A DNA stretch of 44,733 bases from UBA660 sp046704245 (GTDB lineage: Bacteria > Bacillota_I > Bacilli_A > RF39 > UBA660), in NCBI GenBank assembly GCA_046704245.1, contig JBJKSD010000006.1, forward strand, positions 1 through 44,733, read 5' to 3'. How positions within the stretch are numbered: position 1 is the first letter of the stretch; each line of letters opens with the position of its first letter. Position numbers and translations under genes: made by a program. The notes beneath the pieces were generated by a model. It was not told the origin of the DNA, ran no database searches, and worked only from the letters and a program-made list of their open reading frames with translations. This document shows positions 23,809 through 32,170 of the stretch, piece after piece.

Positions 23809-25080
23809 ATGTATAGTGTCGAATCATTACTAGTTAATTCTATTTATTGTATTTTTCCTATTTTATGTTATTTGTTTTATGTAGCTTATACTAAGAATAT
23901 AGGAGAGCAAGAAGATAAATTAATTTTAGAAGTAACATTATTTACTTCTTTATATTTAAATATGAAATATGGCCGCAACTATTTTAATGTCGAACCTATT
24001 ATTTTATTTAATATACCATTATTAGTAGCTTATTTAAAAGAAAGAAAAGTAAGTATATTATTAATATCAATCTTTATTAGTTATTACTATATAGATATAT
24101 TACACTTTAGTCCTCTCTTAATAATAATTGAATATTTAATCTATGCTATTATGTATTTGGGTATTAAAAGAAGAGGTATGACTAATGCTTATCTAATTAA
24201 TACTTTTGTCCTGATAAAAGCAGTCTTTCTATCGATTCAATCATTTTATTTAGTACCAAGTAATAATAGTGATCTTATTATTTTTATTCAAATATTTATA
24301 GCAATTGTTACTTTTTATCTTCTATCGTATTTCATCTTAGAGTTACTCGATCAATGTGAAAATACCATTAACTTAAATATTAGCATGAAAGAATTAGAGA
24401 AAGAAAAACAATTACGTAAATCATTATTTAAGATTACTCATGAAATTAAAAATCCTATTGCCGTATGTAAAGGTTATTTAGATATGTTTGAACCTAATAA
24501 TAAAAAGCATAATGAAAAATATATTCCCATTATTAAACAAGAAATAGATCGAACCTTAATGTTAATGGATGATTTTTTAGAAGTAACTAAGATAAAAATA
24601 AAAAAAGAAGTGATCGATATTAACTTATTATTAGATGATGTATGTGCTTCGATGTCTTCTTTATTTAAAAGCCATAATATTAAAACTAACATCGATATAC
24701 CTAATGAAGAACTATATATTATGGGTGATTATAATCGTTTAAAACAAGTATTTATTAATGTCATAAAAAATGCTGTTGAGGCAATACCTAATGATCGTAA
24801 AGGATTAATTGATATAATGACCATTATAAATAAAAGAATATTATCTATCTATATTAAAGATAATGGTGAAGGTATCGATAAAGATATGTTAGATAAGATT
24901 GGTGAAGCTTTTTATACTACTAAAGGTAAGGGGACAGGTTTGGGAATATTCTTATCTAAAGAAATAATAGATGGTCACCAGGGAGAGATTATCTATTCCT
25001 CCACTAAAGGTGAGGGAACAATTGTTATTATTAAATTACCAATTAATTATAAACCTAAAAAATTCTATCAGCAACGATAG
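23809..25080 (+). CDS. Orphan membrane sensor histidine kinase (sporulation-kinase-like)
   Basis: A 423-residue kinase. Residues 1-180 hold about six TM helices without a large extracellular domain. The cytoplasmic part has a coiled linker, an H-box with His211 in FKITHEIKNPIAVCKGYLDM, N-box NVIKNAVEAI (317-326), G1 DNGEGID (351-357), F-box FYTTKGKGTGLG and a G2 site. The HEIKNP form is that of Spo0A-pathway kinases such as KinB/KinC. No response regulator gene is adjacent, so it may feed a phosphorelay like those orphan kinases. AAGGTGATTTT precedes the ATG; a TATAAT lies at 23781-23786 but no clear -35. Confidence 0.85.
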   Translation: MYSVESLLVNSIYCIFPILCYLFYVAYTKNIGEQEDKLILEVTLFTSLYLNMKYGRNYFNVEPIILFNIPLLVAYLKERKVSILLISIFISYYYIDILHFSPLLIIIEYLIYAIMYLGIKRRGMTNAYLINTFVLIKAVFLSIQSFYLVPSNNSDLIIFIQIFIAIVTFYLLSYFILELLDQCENTINLNISMKELEKEKQLRKSLFKITHEIKNPIAVCKGYLDMFEPNNKKHNEKYIPIIKQEIDRTLMLMDDFLEVTKIKIKKEVIDINLLLDDVCASMSSLFKSHNIKTNIDIPNEELYIMGDYNRLKQVFINVIKNAVEAIPNDRKGLIDIMTIINKRILSIYIKDNGEGIDKDMLDKIGEAFYTTKGKGTGLGIFLSKEIIDGHQGEIIYSSTKGEGTIVIIKLPINYKPKKFYQQR

Positions 25081-25088
25081 AATTTTTT
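25057..25088 (+). terminator. Terminator overlapping the kinase stop codon
   Basis: AAAATTCTATC pairs with GATAGAATTTT around AGCAAC. The last codons and stop of the kinase gene form the hairpin. Confidence 0.85.
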
Positions 25089-25094
25089 AATGGT

Positions 25095-25319
25095 CTAATA
25101 ATTTTGGTGTTGGTGTTGATGTTGGTGTTCATGTTGATGGTGATGATATGGATATCTTCCTGGATAATATGGATAAGGACCATAACCATAGTGATGATAT
25201 GGATATTGTGGATGATATGGATAATAATTATATGGGTAATAACGTGAATATGGATAATAGTAAGGATTATCTATTGGTGGGAAGAATAAACGATCATCAT
25301 TATTGTAATATTCGTTCAT
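25095..25319 (-). CDS. Tyr/Pro/His-rich small protein, spore-coat-like
   Basis: A 74-residue protein dominated by tyrosine, proline and histidine: repeats of the type YPY and YYP through the centre and a C-terminal HQHEHQHQHQHQ-like tail. Such composition recalls spore coat or surface proteins that are cross-linked through tyrosines, and the His tail may bind metals. No family is assigned. AAAGGAG is upstream of the ATG at 25319. It is followed upstream by a second Tyr-rich small gene on the same strand (25411-25548), and stands close to the kinase and not far from the CotZ-like gene. Confidence 0.65.
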   Translation of the reverse strand: MNEYYNNDDRLFFPPIDNPYYYPYSRYYPYNYYPYHPQYPYHHYGYGPYPYYPGRYPYHHHQHEHQHQHQHQNY

Positions 25320-25410
25320 AAAGTTTACTCCTTTCCTTTTATTTTATGTAAAAATAAAGCTAAAAGTGAAGTTAAATTAAGATATTAAAGTATTAAATCT
25401 CAGCATAAGA

Positions 25411-25548
25411 TTAATAATAATAAGGATAATATGGATAACGATAATATGGATAAGGATAATAATATGGGCCGGGATAAAAGAAAGGTCGTCTAGCAAACGC
25501 TGCTCCTAATAAAAATGGAAATAAAAAACGTCCACCGCCAAAAAACAT
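25411..25548 (-). CDS. 45-residue Tyr/Pro-rich small protein
   Basis: An ATG at 25548, with AAAGGAG about 9 bases upstream, opens a frame of 45 codons ending in TAA at 25411. It has a Gly/Phe-rich hydrophobic start (MFFGGGRFLFPFLLGAAFA), a basic RR pair, and then repeats of YYP/YPY up to the end. The first part could be a membrane or self-assembly segment. The composition matches the neighbouring gene at 25095, suggesting a pair of surface or coat peptides. It is too short for routine gene calling, but the ribosome binding site and clean composition support it. Confidence 0.6.
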   Translation of the reverse strand: MFFGGGRFLFPFLLGAAFARRPFFYPGPYYYPYPYYRYPYYPYYY

Positions 25549-25608
25549 ATAAATCTACTCCTTTCATAATTATCTTATGAAAAAAATAAGACAAAGGTGC
25601 TGAGATAT

Positions 25609-26718
25609 GTGGATGAAAGATTAAAAAAGTTAGCTAATACCATCGTTAACTATTCTTTAAAATTAAAAAAAGGAGAACATGTGTTAATCAATTATGATCC
25701 AGCAGCAGCTCCTTTAGTCAAATGTATAATAGAACAAGTATATATAACTAGTGCTATACCTGATACGGAAGTAATAGATCAAGAAATAGCAACCTTAATT
25801 CTAGAAAAGACTAGCATGGAACGAGTTAAGTTATTAAAACTAATAGGTCAATTTAAAGTTGATAATTATGATGCTTTTATCAATATTAGATATACTATAA
25901 ACGATTATGAGGGTAAAGATGTTAATGATAATATTATTAGAATGGTGGGTACTAATCTACGAAAAATAAATGATATTAAGATAAATGAAAGAAGATGGGT
26001 ATTATTAAATTATCCATCAGTTTTAGATGCTTATAAAGCTAAAATGAAAATAGATGAATATTATAATTATGCTTTAGATGTTATGACAGTTGATTATCAA
26101 CAGATGAGTGTCGATATTGAACCATTAAAAATATTAATGGAAAAAACTAATATGGTTAGAATTACTGGTAAGAATACTGATCTTACTTTTTCTATTAAGA
26201 ATATGCCTATTATTCCTTGTGTTGGAGACCGTAATATTCCCGATGGTGAAATATTTACGGCTCCTCTTAAAAATAGTGTTAATGGTTATATTACTTATAA
26301 TACTCCTTCTCCTTATCGAGGTAGAATATTTACTGATGTTAAGTTGACCTTTAAAGATGGTAAGATAATAGAAGCTACTTGTAATGAAAATAATGAATTA
26401 TTAAATAAGATCTTTGATACTGATGAAGGTAGTCGCTATATTGGAGAATTCTCTTTAGGTCTTAATCCCTTAATAAGAGAACCAATGGGTGATATATTAT
26501 TTGATGAAAAAATAATAGGTAGTATTCATTTTACGCCAGGACGTAGTTATAAAGAAAGTTATAATGGTAATGAATCTAGTATTCATTGGGATATGGTTTT
26601 AATTCAAAGATTAGAATATGGTGGCGGTAATGTTTATTTTGATGATGTTTTAATAAGAGAGAATGGTTTGTTTATCTTAGAAGAATTAAAACATTTAAAC
26701 TATAATACTACCAAATAA
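25609..26718 (+). CDS. M29-family aminopeptidase (AmpS type)
   Basis: A 369-residue cytosolic metallo-aminopeptidase of family M29, which removes N-terminal residues using a two-metal site. The N-terminus MDERLKKLANTIVNYSLKLK-KGEHV is typical. Metal-binding and catalytic segments occur in the second half: IPDGEIFTAPLKNSVNGYI, IGEFSLGLNPLI, GSIHFTPGRSY and SIHWDMV. A GTG at 25609 is used because AAAGGTG lies 9 bases upstream and family proteins begin at this Met; a GTG at 25597 overlaps the ribosome binding site. It is a single-gene unit ended by a strong terminator. Confidence 0.88.
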   Translation: MDERLKKLANTIVNYSLKLKKGEHVLINYDPAAAPLVKCIIEQVYITSAIPDTEVIDQEIATLILEKTSMERVKLLKLIGQFKVDNYDAFINIRYTINDYEGKDVNDNIIRMVGTNLRKINDIKINERRWVLLNYPSVLDAYKAKMKIDEYYNYALDVMTVDYQQMSVDIEPLKILMEKTNMVRITGKNTDLTFSIKNMPIIPCVGDRNIPDGEIFTAPLKNSVNGYITYNTPSPYRGRIFTDVKLTFKDGKIIEATCNENNELLNKIFDTDEGSRYIGEFSLGLNPLIREPMGDILFDEKIIGSIHFTPGRSYKESYNGNESSIHWDMVLIQRLEYGGGNVYFDDVLIRENGLFILEELKHLNYNTTK

Positions 26719-26741
26719 AAAAGCAAGGTTACTTGCTTTTT
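26717..26741. terminator. Bidirectional terminator
   Basis: AAAAGCAAG (26719-26727), loop GTTA, CTTGCTTTT (26732-26740), T. It lies between the aminopeptidase gene and the convergent phosphoesterase gene, whose 3' end it overlaps. Confidence 0.88.
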
Positions 26742-27592
26742 GTTAATCTAAATAAATTGAATGATGGTTTATCAAATAAACGAGCCCCAATAATACTAGT
26801 ACCTAATCCCGAAGATACATATAGATCTGTTTTTCCTATTTTATAATGAGGAGCATAATAATTTTTAGCACCTGTAGGAACGAGAAGGGGTTTAATAAAG
26901 GGTAAACGAATCTGACCATTATGTGAGTGACCAGCTAAGATTAAATTAACGTCATAAGAAGCAAGTAAATCATCAGTAAAGTCAGGCATATGCATAAGTA
27001 CTATTTTATAATTAATATTAGAAATACTATTATCATTAAAACAACTCATCATTTCCGAAAAATCAACCTTCTTATTAGTATTCATTCCTCCGATATAGAT
27101 AGGTTCAAGATCTTTATTATAGACTAAAGTATAACTATTATCTAATAAGATAAAATTACTCTTCTCTAAAATATCTGGATAAGAAGAAAATCTTTTATCA
27201 TGATTACCATAGATAGCATATTTCCCTAAAGTAGCATCTATTCTTTTTAATTCTTTAATTAATATATCAGTCATTTTATTAGTTAAAGTAATATCCTCTT
27301 CAATTAAATCACCAGTAAATACTACGATATCAGGATGAATAATATTAATCGCATTAACTATTCTTGTTAATTGTTTAGTTTTTATAGTAGAACCATAATG
27401 AATATCACTTATCTGTACTAATTTAGTACCATGAAAATTAAGAGGTAATTTGCGATCACTTATTTTATATTCATTAATTATTAATTTATTAGGTTCAATA
27501 TTATGCATATAGATAATTAATATAGCTAATATAAAAAATAAAAACAACAATATTTTATATCTTCTTCTTAATCTTATCTTTTTAAAAGTCAT
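26729..27592 (-). CDS. Membrane-anchored metallophosphoesterase (YkuE/YaeI-like)
   Basis: A 287-residue protein with a basic N-terminus and one TM helix (about 13-30), then a calcineurin-like phosphoesterase domain. Metal-site motifs: QISDIHYGS, VFTGDLIEED, YGNHDKRF, VLMHMPDF and LAGHSHNGQ, all intact. Relatives include B. subtilis YkuE and E. coli YaeI, the latter hydrolysing UDP-2,3-diacylglucosamine; the actual substrate here is unknown. The active domain would lie outside the membrane if the N-in topology holds. It is 11 bases downstream of the CPBP gene and probably shares its promoter. Confidence 0.88.
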   Translation of the reverse strand: MTFKKIRLRRRYKILLFLFFILAILIIYMHNIEPNKLIINEYKISDRKLPLNFHGTKLVQISDIHYGSTIKTKQLTRIVNAINIIHPDIVVFTGDLIEEDITLTNKMTDILIKELKRIDATLGKYAIYGNHDKRFSSYPDILEKSNFILLDNSYTLVYNKDLEPIYIGGMNTNKKVDFSEMMSCFNDNSISNINYKIVLMHMPDFTDDLLASYDVNLILAGHSHNGQIRLPFIKPLLVPTGAKNYYAPHYKIGKTDLYVSSGLGTSIIGARLFDKPSFNLFRLTKSK

Positions 27593-27603
27593 TCTACCAC
27601 CTA

Positions 27604-28287
27604 CTATCTAGTATATAAAAATAGAAGTACCAAACCAGTATTATGAATAGCGTGCATAATTATTGGATTAAAGATATTCTTGGTTTTATAATAAAGGTAT
27701 GCAAATGAAGCTCCTAAAGCTCCATAAGGAATAATGAATAATAATTCATAGACATTTTGTAAAGACATAATTACGTGTAAACTACCAAAAACTAATCCAC
27801 TCATAATAACATATACCCACTTACTATTAAATAATTCTCTAAAAGCCTTACGGAAAATAGTTTCTTCAACAAAGGGAGCAAAGATGGTAGTACCAAAAAA
27901 CATATAGATTGGTGATTTTGTAAGTAGAGTACGAACGGCTTCTTCATTACTGGCCATTTTAACGGGTGTTAATAATGATATTAATAAATTACCAACCGTC
28001 ATAATAGCTAAGCCTATAATCCAATATTTTAAATTTTCATCAATATAATTACGATAATTTTTAATAAAATCTTTAAAATCACGCTTTAAATCCTGTCGAT
28101 ACATCATTATTAAAAATATAATATATATCATATCACCCATTAATAAATATATCGTTTTAGTTGTCTGTGATAGTTTATCTAAATCAATATTAAATATTGA
28201 AAAAGGAATAAATAATATTAAAGAATATCCAAAGTAAGAAAGAAATATACCAATACTCTTCTTATTTAATTGTTTTATATTGTTCAT
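27604..28287 (-). CDS. CPBP-family intramembrane metalloprotease
   Basis: A 227-residue polytopic membrane protein (about six to seven helices). The C-terminal half has the CPBP motifs: FVEETIFRKAF (EExxxR), SGLVFGSLH (FxxxH) and IMHAIHNTG (HxxxN), the zinc-site residues of Rce1/Abi-type proteases. Such proteins in Firmicutes serve in peptide processing or immunity to bacteriocins; context gives no substrate. The ATG at 28287 is chosen because GGAGG precedes it at good spacing, while the ATG at 28299 lies before that site. It starts divergently from rimP and leads a two-gene operon. Confidence 0.87.
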   Translation of the reverse strand: MNNIKQLNKKSIGIFLSYFGYSLILFIPFSIFNIDLDKLSQTTKTIYLLMGDMIYIIFLIMMYRQDLKRDFKDFIKNYRNYIDENLKYWIIGLAIMTVGNLLISLLTPVKMASNEEAVRTLLTKSPIYMFFGTTIFAPFVEETIFRKAFRELFNSKWVYVIMSGLVFGSLHVIMSLQNVYELLFIIPYGALGASFAYLYYKTKNIFNPIIMHAIHNTGLVLLFLYTR

Positions 28288-28318
28288 ATGAACCTCCATG
28301 TTATTTTATCTTATTTAT

Positions 28319-28327
28319 ATTATAACA
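28319..28327 (-). promoter_or_regulatory. Extended -10 promoter of the CPBP operon
   Basis: On the minus strand TG-T-TATAAT occurs 32-40 bases before the start at 28287, back to back with the rimP promoter. Confidence 0.65.
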
Positions 28328-28345
28328 AATTAATTACGAAAAAAC

Positions 28346-28373
28346 TTGCTAATAATCTAATTTGTGATATAAT
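28346..28373 (+). promoter_or_regulatory. Promoter of the rimP-nusA-infB operon
   Basis: TTGCTA (28346-28351), 16 bases, TATAAT (28368-28373) with a TG-A extension. Confidence 0.75.
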
Positions 28374-28393
28374 TTTAATTGATGATGAACTTG

Positions 28394-28415
28394 AAGAGTG
28401 GGAAAACCCACTCTT
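28394..28415 (+). promoter_or_regulatory. Leader hairpin of the rimP-nusA operon
   Basis: AAGAGTGGG (28394-28402) pairs perfectly with CCCACTCTT (28407-28415) around AAAA, 20 bases before rimP. A similar hairpin precedes rimP in many Firmicutes and is thought to be a site of NusA-related or attenuation control; a short T-run follows, so some termination is possible. Confidence 0.65.
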
Positions 28416-28436
28416 TATAATTGATTGGAGGTTATT

Positions 28437-28691
28437 ATGAAGATTGAAGAAAAGGTTCAATCTTTAATTGCAGAACCACTAGATAAGAAAGGTTTTAAGT
28501 TAATAAAGGTTGAATATGTTAAAGAAGAAGGACATAAGTTTTTAAGAATTATTATTGATCGTGAAGAACCAGTTGATATTGATAAATGTGTCATAGCAAC
28601 TAGGATTATAAATAAAATCTTAGATAAAGGAAATATAATTGATGAGGAATATATATTAGATGTGTGTTCACATCAAAGAGGAGGAGAATAA
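28437..28691 (+). CDS. rimP: Ribosome maturation factor RimP, N-terminal domain only
   Basis: RimP helps assemble the 30S subunit and is normally about 150 residues: an N-terminal alpha/beta domain plus a C-terminal SH3-like domain. This copy is 84 residues. The N-terminal domain is clear (LIAEPLDKKGFKLIKVEYV, FLRIIIDREEPVDIDKC, DEEYILDV), but where LEVSSPGLxRPL should follow, it reads LDVCSHQRGGE and stops, losing the C-terminal domain. The stop directly precedes the nusA ATG, and its last codons serve as the nusA ribosome binding site, so this looks like a natural shortening. The ATG at 28437 is set by GGAGG upstream. Confidence 0.82.
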   Translation: MKIEEKVQSLIAEPLDKKGFKLIKVEYVKEEGHKFLRIIIDREEPVDIDKCVIATRIINKILDKGNIIDEEYILDVCSHQRGGE

Positions 28692-29759
28692 ATGGATTCA
28701 GAAGCTTTTATAAAAGCCCTAGATAATATTGTCGAAGAAAAAAACATTTCTAAAGAACTAGTATTAGAAGCTATGGAATTAGCACTTACTAGTGCTTATA
28801 AGAAGAACTTTAATGCTTTAACTAATGTGAAAGTTGATATTAATCCTGAAACAGGAGAAATAAAAGTATATTCATATCGTACAGTAGTTAAGAGAGTTAC
28901 TGATGCGGATATGGAAATATCTTTAAAAGAAGCTCAAAAGATTGATCCTGAAAAACAAGTAGGAGACGAAATACTAGAAGAAGTAACTCCTAAAGATTTT
29001 GGAAGAGTAGCAGCAGGGACAGCTAAACAAGTAGTTATGCAAAAGATTAGAGAAGCAGAACGTAATAGTATTGTGGAAGAATTTCAAGATAAAGAAGAAG
29101 AATTAGTAACTGGTTTAGTATCTAGAGAAGATGCTCATAATTATTATATTGATTTGGGTAGAGCTCATGGTATTTTACCTAAAGATGAAATCATCCCAGG
29201 AGAAAAGATTGTTATGGGATCTAATTTAAAAACATATATTACTAAGTTAGAAGTAACACCTAAAGGTTTATTAATATTATTATCTAGAAAACATTATGGT
29301 TTCTTAAAAAGATTATTAGAAAAAGAAATACCTGAATTACAAGAAGGTATAGTATTACTATATTCAGTAGCTCGTGAAGCTGGTGAGAGAAGTAAAGTAT
29401 CAGTATATTCAGAAAATCATCAAGTTGATGCTGTGGGAGCATGTATCGGTAGTAAAGGTGATCGCATTAATAGAATAATGAAAGAATTAAATGGTGAAAG
29501 AATCGATATAATTAAATATGATGCTGAACCTAGTATCTTTATTGCTAATGCTTTAAGTCCAGCTAAGAATTTAAAAGTAGTTATTACTGATCCTGATAAA
29601 AAAGAAGCTTTAGTTATCGCTAATGGTGATAATTTATCGTTAGCTATTGGTAAGAAAGGACAAAATGTTCGATTAGCAGCTAGACTTACTCATTATCGTC
29701 TAGATGTTAAAAATAAAGATGAAGCTAAAGAATTAGGAATAGTATTTAAGGAGGAATAA
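28692..29759 (+). CDS. nusA: Transcription termination/antitermination factor NusA
   Basis: A 355-residue RNA polymerase-binding factor that modulates pausing, termination and antitermination. The N-terminal domain (1-130) is followed by an S1 domain (about 135-200, EEELVTGLVSREDAHNYYID) and two KH domains (GACIGSKGDRINRIMKEL near 250; LAIGKKGQNVRLAARL near 320). As in other Gram-positive NusA there is no C-terminal acidic repeat. It begins immediately after the rimP stop with a GAGGAGG site, and its stop is followed one base later by ylxR, so the genes are tightly coupled. Confidence 0.96.
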   Translation: MDSEAFIKALDNIVEEKNISKELVLEAMELALTSAYKKNFNALTNVKVDINPETGEIKVYSYRTVVKRVTDADMEISLKEAQKIDPEKQVGDEILEEVTPKDFGRVAAGTAKQVVMQKIREAERNSIVEEFQDKEEELVTGLVSREDAHNYYIDLGRAHGILPKDEIIPGEKIVMGSNLKTYITKLEVTPKGLLILLSRKHYGFLKRLLEKEIPELQEGIVLLYSVAREAGERSKVSVYSENHQVDAVGACIGSKGDRINRIMKELNGERIDIIKYDAEPSIFIANALSPAKNLKVVITDPDKKEALVIANGDNLSLAIGKKGQNVRLAARLTHYRLDVKNKDEAKELGIVFKEE

Positions 29760-29760
29760 A

Positions 29761-30018
29761 ATGAAAACCAAAAAGATTCCTTTAAGAACTTGTATTGTTA
29801 CTAAAGAAAAATTACCTAAACAAGAATTAATTAGGATAGTTAAAGATAAAGAAGGTAAAATCTTTATCGACGAGACTGGTAAAGCTAATGGCCGTGGTAC
29901 TTATTTAAAACGCGATATTGATGTTATCGAACAAGCTCATAAGAATAAAGTATTAAATCGCTATTTAGAAACAGAAGTACCAGATAGTATATATGAACAA
30001 TTAAAAGAAGCTATTTAA
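29761..30018 (+). CDS. rnpM: YlxR/RnpM RNA-binding protein (RNase P modulator)
   Basis: An 85-residue basic protein of DUF448. PLRTCIVTKEKLPKQELIRI and TGKANGRGTYLKRD are the family blocks, forming a positively charged surface. In B. subtilis YlxR has been renamed RnpM as a modulator of RNase P. It sits in its standard place between nusA and infB. The L7Ae-like gene ylxQ, usually next, is missing here. AAGGAGG is within the nusA 3' end, and the intergenic gap is one base. Confidence 0.92.
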   Translation: MKTKKIPLRTCIVTKEKLPKQELIRIVKDKEGKIFIDETGKANGRGTYLKRDIDVIEQAHKNKVLNRYLETEVPDSIYEQLKEAI

Positions 30019-30044
30019 TGATAAATAGAAAGTAGGTGATTTAT

Positions 30045-32159
30045 ATGATGAGTGTATTAGAATATGCTCTAGATATAAAAAGAACCGTTGAAGAAATATT
30101 AGCTGAATGTAAAAAACTTAATATTGATGTTAATCGTAAAGAAGATATTTTAGATGAAGATGCTATCGTTATGTTAGATAGTGCTTTTGCAGCTGTAACA
30201 CCAATTGAAGAAGAAGAAGATGAGGAAGACGAAATACAACAAGAAGTAGAAGCTATTATTAAGAAGAATAAGATTAATGTCGATGTTAAAACGGAAAAAT
30301 TAAAGAAGAAAAGTCAAGATCAAAAAGAAGATAAAGAAGAATATGATATAAAACGTAAAGAGATGTATAAACATAAAGAAAAATTAATGAGTAATGCTCC
30401 AATTGAAGAACCAAAGAATATTGTTTTATATCGTGAAGGAATGACCGTTGGTGATTTAGCAACAGCTCTTGAGATAAAGAGTGCTGAATTAATTAAGAAA
30501 TTAATGAATTTAGGTATTATGGTTAATGTTAATAATACTATCAGTTATGAAGATGCTGAAGTCGTTGTTTTAGAATATAATAAAGAATTAAAAAGAGAAG
30601 AAACAAGAGATGAAGCTGATTTTGATAATTATGAAATCACCGATAAAGAAGAAGACTTAGTAGAAAGACCTCCAGTTGTTACTATTATGGGTCATGTTGA
30701 CCATGGTAAGACTACTTTATTAGATATGATTAGAAAATCAAATATAGTTGAAGGTGAAGCTGGTGGTATTACCCAACATATTGGTGCTTATCAAGTAGTC
30801 CATAATAATAAGAAAATAACTTTTATCGATACTCCAGGTCATGCTGCTTTCACTGAAATGAGAGCTAGAGGAGCTAGTGTTACTGATATAGTTATTATTG
30901 TCGTAGCAGCTGATGATGGTGTTATGCCTCAAACTAAAGAAGCAATCGACCACGCTAAAGCAGCTGAAGTACCTATTATTATAGCTATTAATAAGATGGA
31001 TAAACCAGGTGCTAATCCTGATAAAGTATTAAAAGAACTATCAGAGACTGGTATTACTCCAGAAGAATGGGGTGGCGATACTTTAGTTAATAAAATATCA
31101 GCTGTTACTGGTGAAGGGATCGATGGTTTATTAGAAAACATTTTATTGTTAAGTGAAATGGCTAGTTTAAAAGCTAATCCTAATCGTTATGCTATAGGTA
31201 CTGTCATTGAATCAAAATTAGATAAACATGTCGGACCCATTACTACTTTATTAATTCAAAATGGTACTTTAAGATTAGGTGATCCTATTGTTGTAGGTAC
31301 TACTTGTGGCCGCGTTCGTACTTTGAAAAATGATTTAAATCAAGAAATAGTAGAAGCTCTACCATCAATGCCAGTTGAAATAACTGGGTTAAATGATGTG
31401 CCAGCAGCTGGTGATAAATTCATGGCTTTTGAAACCGAAAAGAAAGCTCGTAGTATTGTCGAAGAGAGAATTAAGAAAACTAAACTTAATAATACTAAGA
31501 CTAATACACCAGTAACCTTAGATGATTTATTTGCTAAGATTCAATGTGGTGCTAAAGAAATTAACGTTATCTTAAAAGTCGATGTTAGTGGTAGTGCTGA
31601 AGCCATTAAGGGAGCATTACAAAATATTGATGTCGAAGGTGTAAGAGTTAATATTATTCGTAGTGGAGTTGGTAATATTACGGAAGGTGATATAGTTCTA
31701 GCTAATGCTTCGGATGCTATTATTATTGGATTTAATGTTCGACCAACAAGTAAGACTTTAGAAGTAGCTAAAGAATATAATGTCGATATTAGATTATATA
31801 GTATTATCTATAAATTAGTAGAAGAAATAGAATTAGCTATGAAAGGTATGTTAGAACCCGAATATGAAGAAAAAATATTAGGTCAAGCAGAAGTGCGTAA
31901 GTTATTTAAATTCTCTAAAGTTGGTAATATTGCTGGGTGTCATGTAACTACTGGTGTAATAAAAAGAGATGCTAAGGTTAGAATAATAAGAGATGGTATT
32001 GTTATTTTTGAAGGTATTATCAATTCATTACATCGTGAAAAAGATGATGTTAAAGAAGTTAAACAAGGTTTTGAATGTGGTATTACAATCGATAAATTTA
32101 ATGATATAAAAGAAAAAGATATTATTGAAGCCTATCAATTAGTTGAAATTAAAAGATAG
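30045..32159 (+). CDS. infB: Translation initiation factor IF-2
   Basis: A 704-residue GTPase that places fMet-tRNA on the 30S subunit and promotes subunit joining. A variable acidic/basic N-terminus (1-125) is followed by an IF2-N domain, then the G domain with G1 GHVDHGKTT, G3 DTPGHAAF and G4 NKMDKP, and domains II-IV ending in QAEVRKLFKFSKVGNIAGC and ...EAYQLVEIK. The ATG at 30045 is preferred because AGGTGAT is 4-5 bases upstream, while the GTG at 30036 lies in it. It is in the nusA operon and is followed after 11 bases by rbfA. Confidence 0.97.
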   Translation: MMSVLEYALDIKRTVEEILAECKKLNIDVNRKEDILDEDAIVMLDSAFAAVTPIEEEEDEEDEIQQEVEAIIKKNKINVDVKTEKLKKKSQDQKEDKEEYDIKRKEMYKHKEKLMSNAPIEEPKNIVLYREGMTVGDLATALEIKSAELIKKLMNLGIMVNVNNTISYEDAEVVVLEYNKELKREETRDEADFDNYEITDKEEDLVERPPVVTIMGHVDHGKTTLLDMIRKSNIVEGEAGGITQHIGAYQVVHNNKKITFIDTPGHAAFTEMRARGASVTDIVIIVVAADDGVMPQTKEAIDHAKAAEVPIIIAINKMDKPGANPDKVLKELSETGITPEEWGGDTLVNKISAVTGEGIDGLLENILLLSEMASLKANPNRYAIGTVIESKLDKHVGPITTLLIQNGTLRLGDPIVVGTTCGRVRTLKNDLNQEIVEALPSMPVEITGLNDVPAAGDKFMAFETEKKARSIVEERIKKTKLNNTKTNTPVTLDDLFAKIQCGAKEINVILKVDVSGSAEAIKGALQNIDVEGVRVNIIRSGVGNITEGDIVLANASDAIIIGFNVRPTSKTLEVAKEYNVDIRLYSIIYKLVEEIELAMKGMLEPEYEEKILGQAEVRKLFKFSKVGNIAGCHVTTGVIKRDAKVRIIRDGIVIFEGIINSLHREKDDVKEVKQGFECGITIDKFNDIKEKDIIEAYQLVEIKR

Positions 32160-32170
32160 AAGGTGTTAGC

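Noticed and set aside
25100..25320. Repeats of GATATGGATAA-type sequence suggestive of a CRISPR or satellite array
   Set aside because: They are simple codon repeats for Tyr-Pro in the minus-strand genes, without unique spacers.
30738..31141. Antisense frames within infB, and similar ones in truB, pnp, ftsK and the yerB-like gene
   Set aside because: They are mirror frames of strongly conserved genes, Ser/Ile-rich, with no ribosome binding site or homology.
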